A stretch of 64,000 bases of DNA. It comes from Endozoicomonas sp. SCSIO W0465 (GTDB lineage: Bacteria > Pseudomonadota > Gammaproteobacteria > Pseudomonadales > Endozoicomonadaceae). Positions 27,365 to 36,320 of this stretch are shown here, one piece after another. Below the pieces are notes generated by a model. That model worked only from the letters and a program-made list of their open reading frames with translations, was not told the origin of the DNA and did no database searches. The stretch spans positions 6,240,001 through 6,304,000 of the forward strand of contig NZ_CP092417.1 of the NCBI RefSeq assembly GCF_023716865.1, given 5' to 3'. Each line of letters opens with the position of its first letter. Within the stretch, counting starts at the first letter, position 1. The position numbers and the translations under genes are program-made.

Positions 27365-28352
27365 CCCCTTCTCCGAACTCCTGCGCCCCTTCGGTCAGGA
27401 ACCCCTTGGCCGCATTCAGGCCACGGGTGCCGGCGTTCTTCAGGATCAGGTTCTCCATGGCCGGACCCGCCAGCCCCATGGAAAGCGCCCCCACCCCGGC
27501 AGCCGGGGCAAAGGCGGCCTGTGCCGCTTCCTCGGCCAGCAGGGCTTTTGCCTGCTCAAAAGGCTGGCGGGTATCGCCGCCTCCGGCCTGCTCGTAGGTC
27601 TGCTGGTAGAGCTCCTGGAACCTCGGCAGGTCTTTCAGTTGCTCATAGCCCAGTGCCATGATCTGGCTTTTGGCGTCCTCGGCACCGGCCCCGCCGATCA
27701 TCAGGCCACCGGTTGCCCCGTAGCCAATGGCATGGCTGCCCTTGTCGATGGCGTTGGCGTAGCCCTGCACCTTCCGGGCATCGTTCAACCCTTTCACTGC
27801 TGCCGCTGAACCCGATGCCTGAAGTCCTTTCATGCCCAGTGCCGACAACCCTTTACTGGCCACACCACCGGGTATCATGGACGGTGCCAGCGAGCCAAGA
27901 CCGGAGGCAAACTGAAGACCAAAACCGGCGGCACTGCTGCCATCGGTCAATCCATAACCACCGTCGCTTTTGCGCTCGATACCAAACCCCTGCATCGCCT
28001 CCACACTGGACGGGGACATATTGTCCAGCTGTTCCTCAGATTTCTCCCGCAGCCAGTCACTGGCCGCGTTATGACCATCGCCGCCCACCAGTCGGCTCGC
28101 ACCGGATACCAGGTCAGCCGCACCGGCATAACCGCCATGCCAGAGGGCTTCCCACAGGTCACCGGCATAAGAGCTGTCCGGGTTGCCACGGCGGCGGGTA
28201 TGCTGGTCAAACAGGGAACGGGCTTCCCGATGGTAGCCCTCGGGTATCTGGGGCTTGAGGTAATGCCGCCAATACTGCTCCCGCAGCCGTTCCTGTTCCT
28301 GATCGTCCCCCCGCTGAAACAGCGGGGTCGAGCTGAAATCATTCCAGTTCAT
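27303..28352 (-). CDS. N-terminal part of the giant polyvalent protein (frameshifted)
   Basis: This 349-aa frame reads coherently up to EGAQEFGEG near 27372 and then runs into a low-complexity tail (GGQLRPAAGGKGGG) that looks like out-of-frame reading. Skipping one G of the run AAGGGGTT moves directly into the giant frame (LASMAANYGQQQVG). The region 28352-16469 is 3,961 codons plus one base, so one skipped base gives a single protein of about 3,960 aa. Residues 125-260 hold Gly/Ala-rich hydrophobic segments (GLQFASGLGSLAPSMIPGG, IGYGATGGLMIGGAGA), common in virion proteins that cross membranes during ejection. Confidence 0.75.
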   Translation of the reverse strand: MNWNDFSSTPLFQRGDDQEQERLREQYWRHYLKPQIPEGYHREARSLFDQHTRRRGNPDSSYAGDLWEALWHGGYAGAADLVSGASRLVGGDGHNAASDWLREKSEEQLDNMSPSSVEAMQGFGIERKSDGGYGLTDGSSAAGFGLQFASGLGSLAPSMIPGGVASKGLSALGMKGLQASGSAAAVKGLNDARKVQGYANAIDKGSHAIGYGATGGLMIGGAGAEDAKSQIMALGYEQLKDLPRFQELYQQTYEQAGGGDTRQPFEQAKALLAEEAAQAAFAPAAGVGALSMGLAGPAMENLILKNAGTRGLNAAKGFLTEGAQEFGEGVGQHGGQLRPAAGGKGGGAD

Positions 28353-28373
28353 AGAATCGTCCTTGTAAAAACG

Positions 28374-28468
28374 CTGGCCGCCGCCCGCTACCCGCTGCCC
28401 GTAAAAGCTAAAAACGGTGCTTGCTTGTCTTTTTCGGGAAGCGGGCGGCGGGTAGCGGACAGCGGTCT
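28374..28468. repeat. REP-like GC-rich hairpin, copy 1
   Basis: CCGCTACCCGCTGCCCG and CGGGCGGCGGGTAGCGG pair with one mismatch around a central spacer of about 40 bases. The element fills the gap between two late genes. A related hairpin fills another gap at 39187-39272. It may be a REP or BIME-type extragenic palindrome and could stabilise or attenuate the late transcript. Confidence 0.7.
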
Positions 28469-28469
28469 G

Positions 28470-29558
28470 TTATCGTCCGTAGGAAGGGTGGAAGTGTTGA
28501 AAGGTGCCGGGGTTGCGGTTCAATGGGTTGTAACCGGGATAGCCGTAACCCTGCCCCTGCTTCGGCACTGCCGCATTGGGCGTCACCGGAGGGGGTGGTG
28601 GCGGTGTCATTGCATCCCCGCCCCCTAATGCCTGCTTCAAAGCCGCCAGCGGATCATTCGCCTGTTGCTGCTGACCAAACAGATCAAACCCCAATGTCCG
28701 GTTCGGGGTTTCCTCACCGGTGGTGACATAGCCCGGATTGCGCGGGCCATACTGTTTCATCAGTTGACCGTAGTGATCCTGAACCGCCTCCGGTAGCTGG
28801 GCTTTCTGGTCTTTGGGGCTCAATCCTGATACATCGGCTTCGCCCTGAGACTGGGCGACTTTCTGAAGTTCTTCAATCAACTTGCCAGGATCATTGACCT
28901 TATTGCCCGGATCAAAGGTCTGCTTCTTCTGACCGGCAAAGTTGTTCAGGTTGGAGAGGGAACTGAGGTAGAACTGCTTCACCGGGTTGCCATCGTCACC
29001 GAGCAGACTCACCAGCGGGTCTTCATTGCGGTCGCTGTGATTGAAGCGGATACCGCTGACGTTACTGACCTTGATGCCGGGGTGCTGGTTGATAAACTCG
29101 ATGGCGTCCTGAGCATCCCGTGGGTCCTGCCCCTGATGATACTTGTGCAGCATCCGGTTCAGCTTTCCGGCGTCCTGCGTCAGGGGATTTTGCACCGTTT
29201 CCCTGCGCTCCATTGGCATTCCGTAACCGGCCTGACCGCCTTGCGGACTCTGCCTGGCGCCCATGCCATTACCCGGCTGAATGCTCTGGGGCATCTGCCC
29301 GAACCCGTTAGGCTGACCATGAATGGCGGCAAACCGCTGCTGCCGGTCGTAGAACTGGCTCAGGTCGTTCTGGTCGATCTGCTGCTGGTTCATTACCTGC
29401 TGCTGTTGCTGACCATTGTACTCCTGCTGCTGTCGGCGCAGTTCACCAAGGCGCTGGTTGATGGCGTACTGTTCATCGGCGTAACCGGGCACTTTGGTGC
29501 CGCGGCCAATTGAATCAAACTTGTTCTGGTAAACCCTGCCGTCCGATCCGATGTACAT
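28470..29558 (-). CDS. Phage virion protein candidate, Gln/Pro-rich
   Basis: The protein is 362 aa. It has a short folded head (MYIGSDGRVYQNKFDSIGRG), a Gln-rich helical segment (QRLGELRRQQQEYNGQQQQQ), a structured middle (about 120-260) and a Pro-rich tail with seven consecutive prolines (TPPPPPPVTP). No enzyme motif and no membrane span. Its place between the giant polyvalent gene and another late gene suggests an internal virion protein. The name of the family is not known to me. Confidence 0.65.
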   Translation of the reverse strand: MYIGSDGRVYQNKFDSIGRGTKVPGYADEQYAINQRLGELRRQQQEYNGQQQQQVMNQQQIDQNDLSQFYDRQQRFAAIHGQPNGFGQMPQSIQPGNGMGARQSPQGGQAGYGMPMERRETVQNPLTQDAGKLNRMLHKYHQGQDPRDAQDAIEFINQHPGIKVSNVSGIRFNHSDRNEDPLVSLLGDDGNPVKQFYLSSLSNLNNFAGQKKQTFDPGNKVNDPGKLIEELQKVAQSQGEADVSGLSPKDQKAQLPEAVQDHYGQLMKQYGPRNPGYVTTGEETPNRTLGFDLFGQQQQANDPLAALKQALGGGDAMTPPPPPPVTPNAAVPKQGQGYGYPGYNPLNRNPGTFQHFHPSYGR

Positions 29559-29582
29559 GGTGATCCTCCCTGATCCTGTGGA

Positions 29583-30470
29583 TTAATACTCGTAATCAAA
29601 CGACTCGCGGTAATTCCACTGCCCGTTGTTATCGTAGGTCTGCACCAGCCCGTTCTGCCAGCGGTTCGCCGCCTGGTTAAACGCCTGGTTCTGGGCTTGC
29701 AGTTTCATCTCGTCCTGCTTGAAGCCATAACCCAGATCGTACTGACGGGCGGCTTCATTGAGCTGGTGGTACTTGATCTTATTATCGGTGAACATATCCG
29801 CTGCCAGTTTGTAGACACTGGCCGCACTGCTCAGGCCATCGGTGGCGGTTTTAGCGGTATCCAGCCCCAGTTCCGCCACATCGAGGTTGCGGTTCCAGCT
29901 CTCCTCTCTGGCGGTGTCCCGCACCTGATTCTGGATGGCCGAGAGTCCCGCCGCCTTGTGCAGGGCATTGCTGGTGCCAAACCCGGAAAACCGTGCCGAA
30001 TTGGGATTTACGCCCATCCGGCGCATATCCCGTTCGTACTCGGATTGTTGCAGGTCGGCGTTGGCCTGATAGTCGCTGGTCGCCTCGCCTAACCGGCTCT
30101 CCAACTGGGCGTCCGACACCGTGGCATTGTCGCCCAGGTACTGAAAGTTGGGCTGGTAGTTGTCGAACACATCAAACAGCTTGTCGCCATAGTCCTTCAG
30201 CTTGTCCGCCACATCGGTGGCCGCGTCGATATTGAGCTGGTAACGCTGCTCACTGTCGTCGTAAGCGTAGCGGGGGGTGATGTCTGGCATTTGTGGCTGA
30301 GCTTCGTTTCTTCTCCAAAAGTGGTTGCTGCCAGACCCCAGAGAGAAGGTATTGAAGCTCCCCATCTGGTCCAGACTTTTCTGGTAAGCACTGTTGCCGG
30401 TCAGGCCGTAACTCATGCCAGAGTCCGGTATTCCCCGACGGGTGAATCCCTGTGAACGTGTCATTCCCAT
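29583..30470 (-). CDS. Phage internal or tail protein candidate
   Basis: The protein is 295 aa. The middle and C-terminal parts are helical with long Gln/Asn/Ala-rich heptad-like stretches (ADLQQSEYERDMRRMGVNPN, YHQLNEAARQYDLGYGFKQD, LQAQNQAFNQAANRWQNG). No signal peptide. Such helical proteins just upstream of a giant ejected protein are often other internal-core proteins of podoviruses; this is inference from position. The ribosome site GGAGAC is just before the ATG. Confidence 0.62.
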   Translation of the reverse strand: MGMTRSQGFTRRGIPDSGMSYGLTGNSAYQKSLDQMGSFNTFSLGSGSNHFWRRNEAQPQMPDITPRYAYDDSEQRYQLNIDAATDVADKLKDYGDKLFDVFDNYQPNFQYLGDNATVSDAQLESRLGEATSDYQANADLQQSEYERDMRRMGVNPNSARFSGFGTSNALHKAAGLSAIQNQVRDTAREESWNRNLDVAELGLDTAKTATDGLSSAASVYKLAADMFTDNKIKYHQLNEAARQYDLGYGFKQDEMKLQAQNQAFNQAANRWQNGLVQTYDNNGQWNYRESFDYEY

Positions 30471-30502
30471 GGTGAGTCTCCTGTTTATTCGCCCGTGGCC
30501 GT

Positions 30503-32626
30503 TTATTCGCCGGTAGCCGTCCAGTGGATAATGGCGTCGGCTACGCTGACATCGGTGGCACCGAGGTCATAAGCGGTGGTGTCCCAGTAGAAGTGGTTCA
30601 GGGGGGCATCACTCACTGGCTGTGCCCGCTGATAATAGATAGTGGCCGCAATGTCACGGATATGAACATAAGCCAGACTGGTAGGAACGTAGTTCGGCTC
30701 GTAAAAACTGCCAGCCTGTGACTGTCCGTCATATCCGGCCCGTTCTGCCCAGACTTCCACTTCCGGGTAGATATTGCCGTCTTTGTGAACCACATCCTCC
30801 CAACGCATGGAAATATCCGTAAACCGAGTGACTTCCCACTCTTTTGAGAAAGAGTCATTGGACGTGGTTTTCTCGTAGGTGTTGTATTCGCCCCGATCAT
30901 TGGGGAGTCGCACTCTGGCCCGTCCTTTAACCTTGTCCTGCCCCCAGGCTTTGCTGTCATAGCGGTAGAGGTTCCTGACCTCCAGCCGTATATCCACTTT
31001 GGCGAAATACAAAATCCGGTTGATCTCCCACCCCGAACCGATGTTCGGGTCACCAATGCTAATGGTGTGTCGGAAGGTCTGTGCTGAATTGGTGGGACTG
31101 AGGGTTTTCTGGTAGGGGTTGGCAATCTTGTTCTCATCCCGGTAGTCGTAAGTAACGCTGCCACTGTTGAACGTACCTTCTCGGTCTTCCGCTAAAAAAT
31201 ACAACCCCACCTCATAGCTGCCCTGGGTCATGGTCTGGCTGAGTTCGATGTCGTGGGTGGTGAACTGCTCAATATCCACGGCCACCGTTTCCCCGTCGAT
31301 CCACTCCCCCCATTGCTGCCGGTACCGGAGGGTCACGCTCACCTTACGGTTCTGCCAGGTACCACCGCTGCCGGTGGAACGCTGGCTGGCAACCCGCCCT
31401 TTCAGGGTGACCTTTTTCACCTGATCCACACCGCCTCTGGTAAAGGTGGTGGTATTGCTGGCCCCCTGGTAAAGGGCGTTCCTGACCTCCGTCTTGCTGC
31501 CATCCGCCAGCAGCAATCGGGCATAGGGTTTGAACACCCACGCCCCTTCAATGGCGCCGTGAGGCATCGGGGATGAGTGGTACAGTTCCAGCCGCTGGGA
31601 CTGGTCGGGGTAGTCGGCGTTATAAACGGTAATATCGCGGGGATAGAGGTTAATGGTGGGCTGGCTTTTGAAATAGGCGGGAATCACCACGCTCTGGTTA
31701 TGCCTGCCGATGCCGCTTTCTGTCCGACGCACCTCTTTGTAACGGACGTGGCCGGAGCTGGCGGTGTAGATATAGGACTCAATCCGTCCCTCTTTCAGCA
31801 CCAGGTAATCGTTAGTAGCAATGCCGCCGCTGCCGGTAATCACCATCTGGCCAAATCCATCGCTACCGGTACTCAGCTCGATGGAGCCCTGCCCCACGGT
31901 CAGTGCCGTGCCGTTTTGCAGTTCACCGGACTGAAGTTGGCTGATATTCACCGGCCCGTTCACCGCCAGATAGCCGTTAAAAACCAGCACATACTCCGGT
32001 GACCCTTCCGTGCCGATATTGCGCACCGAAAACGGCTGCTCCGACAGCTCCGGGCTTTCCAGCATCAGGTCGGCCAGACTGATAATGGCCGTTCCCTGAC
32101 CCGCCGTTCCAGCCAGTGCATGAAAGCCCCCCACCTGCCCGGCACTGTTGACGTGGCGCACCCAGTAATAGTGCAAGGTAGTATTGCCAGTGACATCGGT
32201 ATAGCGGCTGCCACTGGCTTCGTGGACCAGAGACGCCTGCGCCCGGTCATCCACCTGAGCTCGCCATACCTCCGTGTGGTTATGACCGTTATAGGCCGGG
32301 GCATCCCATTGAAGGATCACGGCACCAAAGATGCCGTTGGAGGACAAACCAGCAGCCGGAGTCGGGGCGTCCGGTGCGCTAGTTCCTCCACTATCACCCG
32401 TCACTGTTACGATTGACTGCACCGGCTCCAGAGTATCGGTGATAGAACCCACGGCAGTGGCTGGTAAGCTCAATCGCTGACCTTTCTCCCTGGCCAGTCC
32501 CAGCTCGGCCAGCTCGCTGTGCAGCACCGCCCTGTCCCCGGCATTGCCGCTGCGACCGGCGAGGCGGTTCAAAAACTCGCGCACGTAGCGGTCTACCGTT
32601 GCAGGCAGTGCGGGAAATTTGGCCAT
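30503..32626 (-). CDS. Tail-tip or receptor-binding protein with fibronectin-like domain
   Basis: The protein is 707 aa. Residues 85-175 look like a fibronectin type III domain of the sort found in phage tail-tip protein J (APDAPTPAAGLSSNGIFGAV, ILQWDAPAYNGHNHTEVWRA, YYWVRHVNSAGQVGGFHA). Residues 180-320 resemble the beta-rich region that follows FN3 domains in J-like proteins. The C-terminal half is beta-rich and varied, suggesting a host-binding fibre. It would sit at the virion tail and contact the cell surface. The start is an ATG with the parDE pair beginning about 100 bp upstream on the other strand. Confidence 0.72.
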   Translation of the reverse strand: MAKFPALPATVDRYVREFLNRLAGRSGNAGDRAVLHSELAELGLAREKGQRLSLPATAVGSITDTLEPVQSIVTVTGDSGGTSAPDAPTPAAGLSSNGIFGAVILQWDAPAYNGHNHTEVWRAQVDDRAQASLVHEASGSRYTDVTGNTTLHYYWVRHVNSAGQVGGFHALAGTAGQGTAIISLADLMLESPELSEQPFSVRNIGTEGSPEYVLVFNGYLAVNGPVNISQLQSGELQNGTALTVGQGSIELSTGSDGFGQMVITGSGGIATNDYLVLKEGRIESYIYTASSGHVRYKEVRRTESGIGRHNQSVVIPAYFKSQPTINLYPRDITVYNADYPDQSQRLELYHSSPMPHGAIEGAWVFKPYARLLLADGSKTEVRNALYQGASNTTTFTRGGVDQVKKVTLKGRVASQRSTGSGGTWQNRKVSVTLRYRQQWGEWIDGETVAVDIEQFTTHDIELSQTMTQGSYEVGLYFLAEDREGTFNSGSVTYDYRDENKIANPYQKTLSPTNSAQTFRHTISIGDPNIGSGWEINRILYFAKVDIRLEVRNLYRYDSKAWGQDKVKGRARVRLPNDRGEYNTYEKTTSNDSFSKEWEVTRFTDISMRWEDVVHKDGNIYPEVEVWAERAGYDGQSQAGSFYEPNYVPTSLAYVHIRDIAATIYYQRAQPVSDAPLNHFYWDTTAYDLGATDVSVADAIIHWTATGE

Positions 32627-32695
32627 AATGATTGGAAATGGTTACCCAGGAATATGAATTTGAGACATGGCAGCAAGCCTATCGCTGTATTATCA

Positions 32696-32714
32696 TGTAT
32701 TAATAATTAATACA
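32696..32714 (+). promoter_or_regulatory. parDE operator palindrome
   Basis: TGTATTAATAATTAATACA is a perfect 19-bp dyad (9+1+9) 13 bp upstream of the antitoxin ATG and overlapping a -10-like TATTAT. This is the usual place where a ParD-ParE complex binds to repress its own promoter. Confidence 0.7.
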
Positions 32715-32727
32715 GGAGCAGCAGCCC

Positions 32728-32970
32728 ATGAGCCGGAATACCTCTGTAACACTGGGACATCACTTTGACCGTTTCGTCGCTGAAAAAATAGAACAGGGTC
32801 GTTATCAGTCTGTCAGTGAAGTCGTACGGGCGGGCCTTCGCAAGTTAGAAGAAGATGAAACAAAACTGGAAGTGCTTCGGGCAGAGATTAAGGCTGGCCA
32901 GGAAAGCCCCGAGGTTAATGATTTTAATGTGGACTCTCTGCTGGACGATTTCCATGGGAAACACCTGTGA
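32728..32970 (+). CDS. parD: ParD-family antitoxin
   Basis: The protein is 80 aa. The N-terminal ribbon-helix-helix (SVTLGHHFDRFVAEKIEQGR then SVSEVVRAGLRKLEEDE) binds DNA and represses its own promoter. The C-terminal 35 residues (LEVLRAEIKAGQESPEVNDF...) form the tail that wraps the toxin. Ribosome site AGGAGC lies 9 bases upstream. The stop overlaps the toxin start by 4 bp (GTGA). It lies on the plus strand inside a minus-strand structural operon. Confidence 0.93.
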   Translation: MSRNTSVTLGHHFDRFVAEKIEQGRYQSVSEVVRAGLRKLEEDETKLEVLRAEIKAGQESPEVNDFNVDSLLDDFHGKHL

Positions 32971-33263
32971 GTCAGTTGTATAGCCTCCGACAGCGAGCCC
33001 GGGAGGATCTTGAGTCTATCTGGCTTTACACCCTGAATCACTGGGACGTTGAACAGGCAGACCAATATATCCGTATGGTTGTTGATCGTTTCGAATGGCT
33101 GACGGAAAACCCGAAAGCCGGTAAGCTTCGCAAGGATATCCAGCCTGGCTGCTACAGTATACCCATCGGTTCCCATCTTATTTTCTATCAATTGATTGAT
33201 CATCGTCCTGATATCCTGCGTATCTTGCATCAACGTGCAGATGTTGCTCACTGGCTGCCTTAA
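32967..33263 (+). CDS. parE: ParE-family toxin
   Basis: The protein is 98 aa and of RelE/ParE fold. Signature parts: REDLESIWLYTLNHWDVEQA, FEWLTENPKAGKLRKDIQPGCYSIPIGSHLIFYQL, and DILRILHQRADVAHWLP. Typical ParE toxins poison DNA gyrase. It starts with GTG overlapping the antitoxin stop. The final bases overlap the convergent phage gene by 4 bp. It is intact in length. Confidence 0.93.
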   Translation: MSQLYSLRQRAREDLESIWLYTLNHWDVEQADQYIRMVVDRFEWLTENPKAGKLRKDIQPGCYSIPIGSHLIFYQLIDHRPDILRILHQRADVAHWLP

Positions 33264-34888
33264 AGCTCCGCCATGGAGCTGGCGACAATTACGGCAGTCA
33301 CGGTGTCGGTGCCTTCCAGCTCAAACTGCCAGCGGCTGCCACGGCCTGCGGGGAGCCTGAAGCCTCTGTCCGAAGTGACCAGCAGTTCCAGTATCTGTTG
33401 TTCGTCACGGAATACCCGCAACACCAGATCGGTGTAGCTGTCGGCCATGATCCTTGCTGAACTGAACAGGGCAGGCTTCCCCTGAAATACTTTGCTGCGC
33501 CACCGGTAGGGCATCAGCTCAGAGCCTTTGTCCCACGCTTTGATGGTGTCACCAATGGCCAGATAGAGTGTGTCATCCTGAAGATCACGGTAACAGGCAT
33601 CGGCGTAAGTGCCGAGTTCGGTAAAGGTACCGCTGTCGGGGCTGAATATGAAACCACCGCCGTCAACACTGTCGCCATAGAAGCCAAAGTACCGGCCATC
33701 GTGAAAGCAGCCGTGGATAGTGTCTGGCTGAAAACATTCCCGCCAGTCTTCAGGGTTGATGATGTTGCGGGTCATCAGGTCGGCACGACCACCAGAGATA
33801 CGAACCAACCCATCCGGCGAGGCGTAAAGTGCCATATCCCCCATATCCACCATGCTGCGTTTGCTGATGCAGGCATGGGCCGTATCCAGCCGTTCCAGGG
33901 TCATGGCACTGGGCTCGGTACCAAAGGCCACATAGGGATAACCGTCAGTGACAATGATCACACTGTTGGCGGCCACCGCCAGTGATTGTATCTCATATTC
34001 CACCGCCAGCCGGTAAGCCGCTGGCCATGCGTATAAATGGTAAGGCTCGCTGAACATCAGCTCCTTGCCGGAGAATCCAACGGCAACACCACCGGGCAGC
34101 ACCACCATGCCTTGCAGGTCATTGGGTGGCGCGATCCAGCCGATGGTTTTCAGGATGCCGCCCCGCTGATCCATCGGGGTTTGATCCACCACGCTGGTGA
34201 CGCCCACCGGGGTATCGGTGACCACCGAACCATTGTTGTTTATCTGGGTACAGAGCTGATACACGCCCACCTGCGTACTGGTGTAAACCCTGAAGTGGGT
34301 AATGTTCATGTCAACCGCACCCGGCCCTGAAGCCAACGTCAGGTTGACAGTCTCACCGGGCTTCACCACGATCTCACCAGAAGGCAGCGATGGCGGCCCT
34401 TCCCGTCCGTTCTCATCCACCCAGGTGTAGGTATAGAAGCGGGTTTCGGCGTCCACTGCCTGAGCATCTTCAAGCGGTGTGCCACTGAGAGTCATCACGG
34501 GTGCCACATCCGGCTCCGGCATCCCCAGTTGATGGTCATTGACCGGATAGTCACTGCCACCACTCAGGGCAAGACCATTATCGGTGTAGCGGGGACCTTT
34601 CAGCGTACCGGTGTAATAGACCCGGTTATTGGGGTCATCGGCCACGGGGGAACGGATCACGTCCACGTCTTCTGTCCAGTCAAACCAGTACCGGTTGCCT
34701 TCGTTGCGGTACAGGTAGATGGACTTCGGCGTTGCACTCAGGGCCTGTACATCAGCAAGTTGATAGTAGGCTCGCAGACTGCCATTAGTTAAACGACAGT
34801 CAATGGCTGCCTCCGCCTGGGTATCTTCCAGGAGATGACTGTCAAGCCAGGGGACTTCGCCGGTAAAGGAGGTGATATCGAGTTTCAT
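33260..34888 (-). CDS. Phage tail or head-to-tail structural protein
   Basis: The protein is 542 aa and mainly beta, with a WD/kelch-like rhythm of short blocks (YNNNGSVVTDTP-type strands, ISGGRADLMTRNIINP, GFYGDSVDGGGFIFSPDSG). It includes a domain with an FN3-like pattern (ETRFYTYTWVDENGREGPPS). Such proteins often form the lower tube or stabilisation layer of short-tailed phages. The start is a clear ATG 6 bp after the previous gene's stop. Family name not recognised. Confidence 0.62.
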   Translation of the reverse strand: MKLDITSFTGEVPWLDSHLLEDTQAEAAIDCRLTNGSLRAYYQLADVQALSATPKSIYLYRNEGNRYWFDWTEDVDVIRSPVADDPNNRVYYTGTLKGPRYTDNGLALSGGSDYPVNDHQLGMPEPDVAPVMTLSGTPLEDAQAVDAETRFYTYTWVDENGREGPPSLPSGEIVVKPGETVNLTLASGPGAVDMNITHFRVYTSTQVGVYQLCTQINNNGSVVTDTPVGVTSVVDQTPMDQRGGILKTIGWIAPPNDLQGMVVLPGGVAVGFSGKELMFSEPYHLYAWPAAYRLAVEYEIQSLAVAANSVIIVTDGYPYVAFGTEPSAMTLERLDTAHACISKRSMVDMGDMALYASPDGLVRISGGRADLMTRNIINPEDWRECFQPDTIHGCFHDGRYFGFYGDSVDGGGFIFSPDSGTFTELGTYADACYRDLQDDTLYLAIGDTIKAWDKGSELMPYRWRSKVFQGKPALFSSARIMADSYTDLVLRVFRDEQQILELLVTSDRGFRLPAGRGSRWQFELEGTDTVTAVIVASSMAEL

Positions 34889-34894
34889 GGTGGG

Positions 34895-35659
34895 TTATTT
34901 TTTCAGTCCGTACACCGAAACCGTGCCCACCAGTTTGTTCTGGTTCATGGCTTCCGCGTAGAACTTGATGCCCGTGATCGAGCCACTCACCGGTGCCGAC
35001 AGGGTTGCCGTGATGTACTGGTCACCGTTGCCACTGTCCAGATGCGCAGTGAAGGAACCTTTACCATTCGGGTTCACGGACACCGTCATCGTCCCGGACA
35101 GAAAGACCGACTCCATCTCACCATTCACCAGGGCATAGCCGGAGTATTGGCCACCCGACAGCGTATACCCGTCACTCTTGATCACCGAGGTATTGGCCCA
35201 GCCGTACCCCGTTACCCAGGAGCCATCGGACTGCTTAAAGGCCATGCCCAGTTTTTTCTCCCGGTAGTCACCGTTGTCATCAATCCCGAGGTTATTAATG
35301 ACCAGCTGATACCCGCCATAAAGCGCATCATCAAAACCGATGTCCAGCACCATTTCTGAAACACCCGACTGGGATACTGTACTGAGCAGTTTCATATCCT
35401 CTTCCTCTGCATTATTGCCCTGGCTCTCCAATGCCTCTATCCGTGCGGTCAGATCGGTAATAATGTCCTGAAGGCTCTCTACTGAAGCAATGGTGTGAAT
35501 ATGATCCGGTGGCGCGGTTAATGAGGTCACCACCCCACCCACCAGCGCGAACAGCTTGCCATCGGCGGTATTGATCGCCACCTCCCCCGACGCCAGATCG
35601 GACGACAGCGGGACCTTGCCCGGGGTCGCCGAGCTTTTCAGTTTGATGGTGTTGGACAC
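34895..35659 (-). CDS. Phage fibre-like protein
   Basis: The protein is 254 aa. The N-terminus (NTIKLKSSATPGKVPLSSDLASGEVAINTADGKLFA) is the attachment motif common in phage head- and tail-fibre proteins. A coiled coil (ESLQDIITDLTARIEALESQ) follows and fits trimerisation, then a beta-rich C-terminal domain that could bind the host. The coiled coil is adjacent to an acidic stretch (NNAEEEDMK). It shares its N-terminal motif with the next gene upstream, at 35687. Confidence 0.72.
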   Translation of the reverse strand: MSNTIKLKSSATPGKVPLSSDLASGEVAINTADGKLFALVGGVVTSLTAPPDHIHTIASVESLQDIITDLTARIEALESQGNNAEEEDMKLLSTVSQSGVSEMVLDIGFDDALYGGYQLVINNLGIDDNGDYREKKLGMAFKQSDGSWVTGYGWANTSVIKSDGYTLSGGQYSGYALVNGEMESVFLSGTMTVSVNPNGKGSFTAHLDSGNGDQYITATLSAPVSGSITGIKFYAEAMNQNKLVGTVSVYGLKK

Positions 35660-35686
35660 AGGCCCATTCCTCTGGTTGCTGCCGGA

Positions 35687-36289
35687 TCAGAAGGTGCCAC
35701 CATCCAGCACCACACCGTTCACCGAACCACCGGTAATGGTGACACTGGCCGCTGACTGAAGCGCCATGCTGTCCAGCCCCAGGTTACTCCGGGCAGTGGC
35801 GGCGTTGGTCAGATCCGCCAGGTTGGAGGATTTGGCCAGTTTGGTGCCGATCTGGGTGGTCAGGTTGCTGATGGTGTCGGGATCATCCCCCAGTGCCGCC
35901 GCCAGTTCATTCAGGGTATCCAACGCTGCCGGGGCTCCGGCCACAATGGCATCCACACCGAGCTGAACCCGGGCATCCACCTGCGCCTCATTCAATCCGC
36001 CTGATCCGGTAGCGGTCAGTACACCACTACCATCAATGGCCAGGCCAGTACCCACCTTGATACCACCCAGGGTGGCTCCCGAGGCCGTAGGCAGGCTGTA
36101 GTTATTAGCGTTATCGTCGATCCCGGCCAGCTTGGTGACCACCGTTTCACCGCCAACGGCGGTCACGGAGCCATCGGTTTCACCGATAAACAGATACCCG
36201 GAGGCCTCCGAGTAGGCCAGCTCCCCTTCCGCCAGGCTGGCCGGGGTGTTGGTAATGGCACTGCGTTTAATCTGAATGGTGTTCGCCAT
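35687..36289 (-). CDS. Phage head- or tail-fibre-like protein
   Basis: The protein is 200 aa. It opens with the same fibre-attachment pattern as its neighbour (NTIQIKRSAITNTPASLAEG then LFIGETDGSVTAVGG). The middle has GGL-repeat regions (GGIKVGTGLAIDGSGVLTATG) and the end has a helical stretch with tandem elements (DTLNELAAALGDDPDTISNL ... ATARSNLGLDS), both common in tail-fibre shafts. A virion fibre is likely. The exact role is not known. Confidence 0.7.
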   Translation of the reverse strand: MANTIQIKRSAITNTPASLAEGELAYSEASGYLFIGETDGSVTAVGGETVVTKLAGIDDNANNYSLPTASGATLGGIKVGTGLAIDGSGVLTATGSGGLNEAQVDARVQLGVDAIVAGAPAALDTLNELAAALGDDPDTISNLTTQIGTKLAKSSNLADLTNAATARSNLGLDSMALQSAASVTITGGSVNGVVLDGGTF

Positions 36290-36320
36290 GGTTGACGCTC
36301 CTGTCTATCTATGACGGTTT

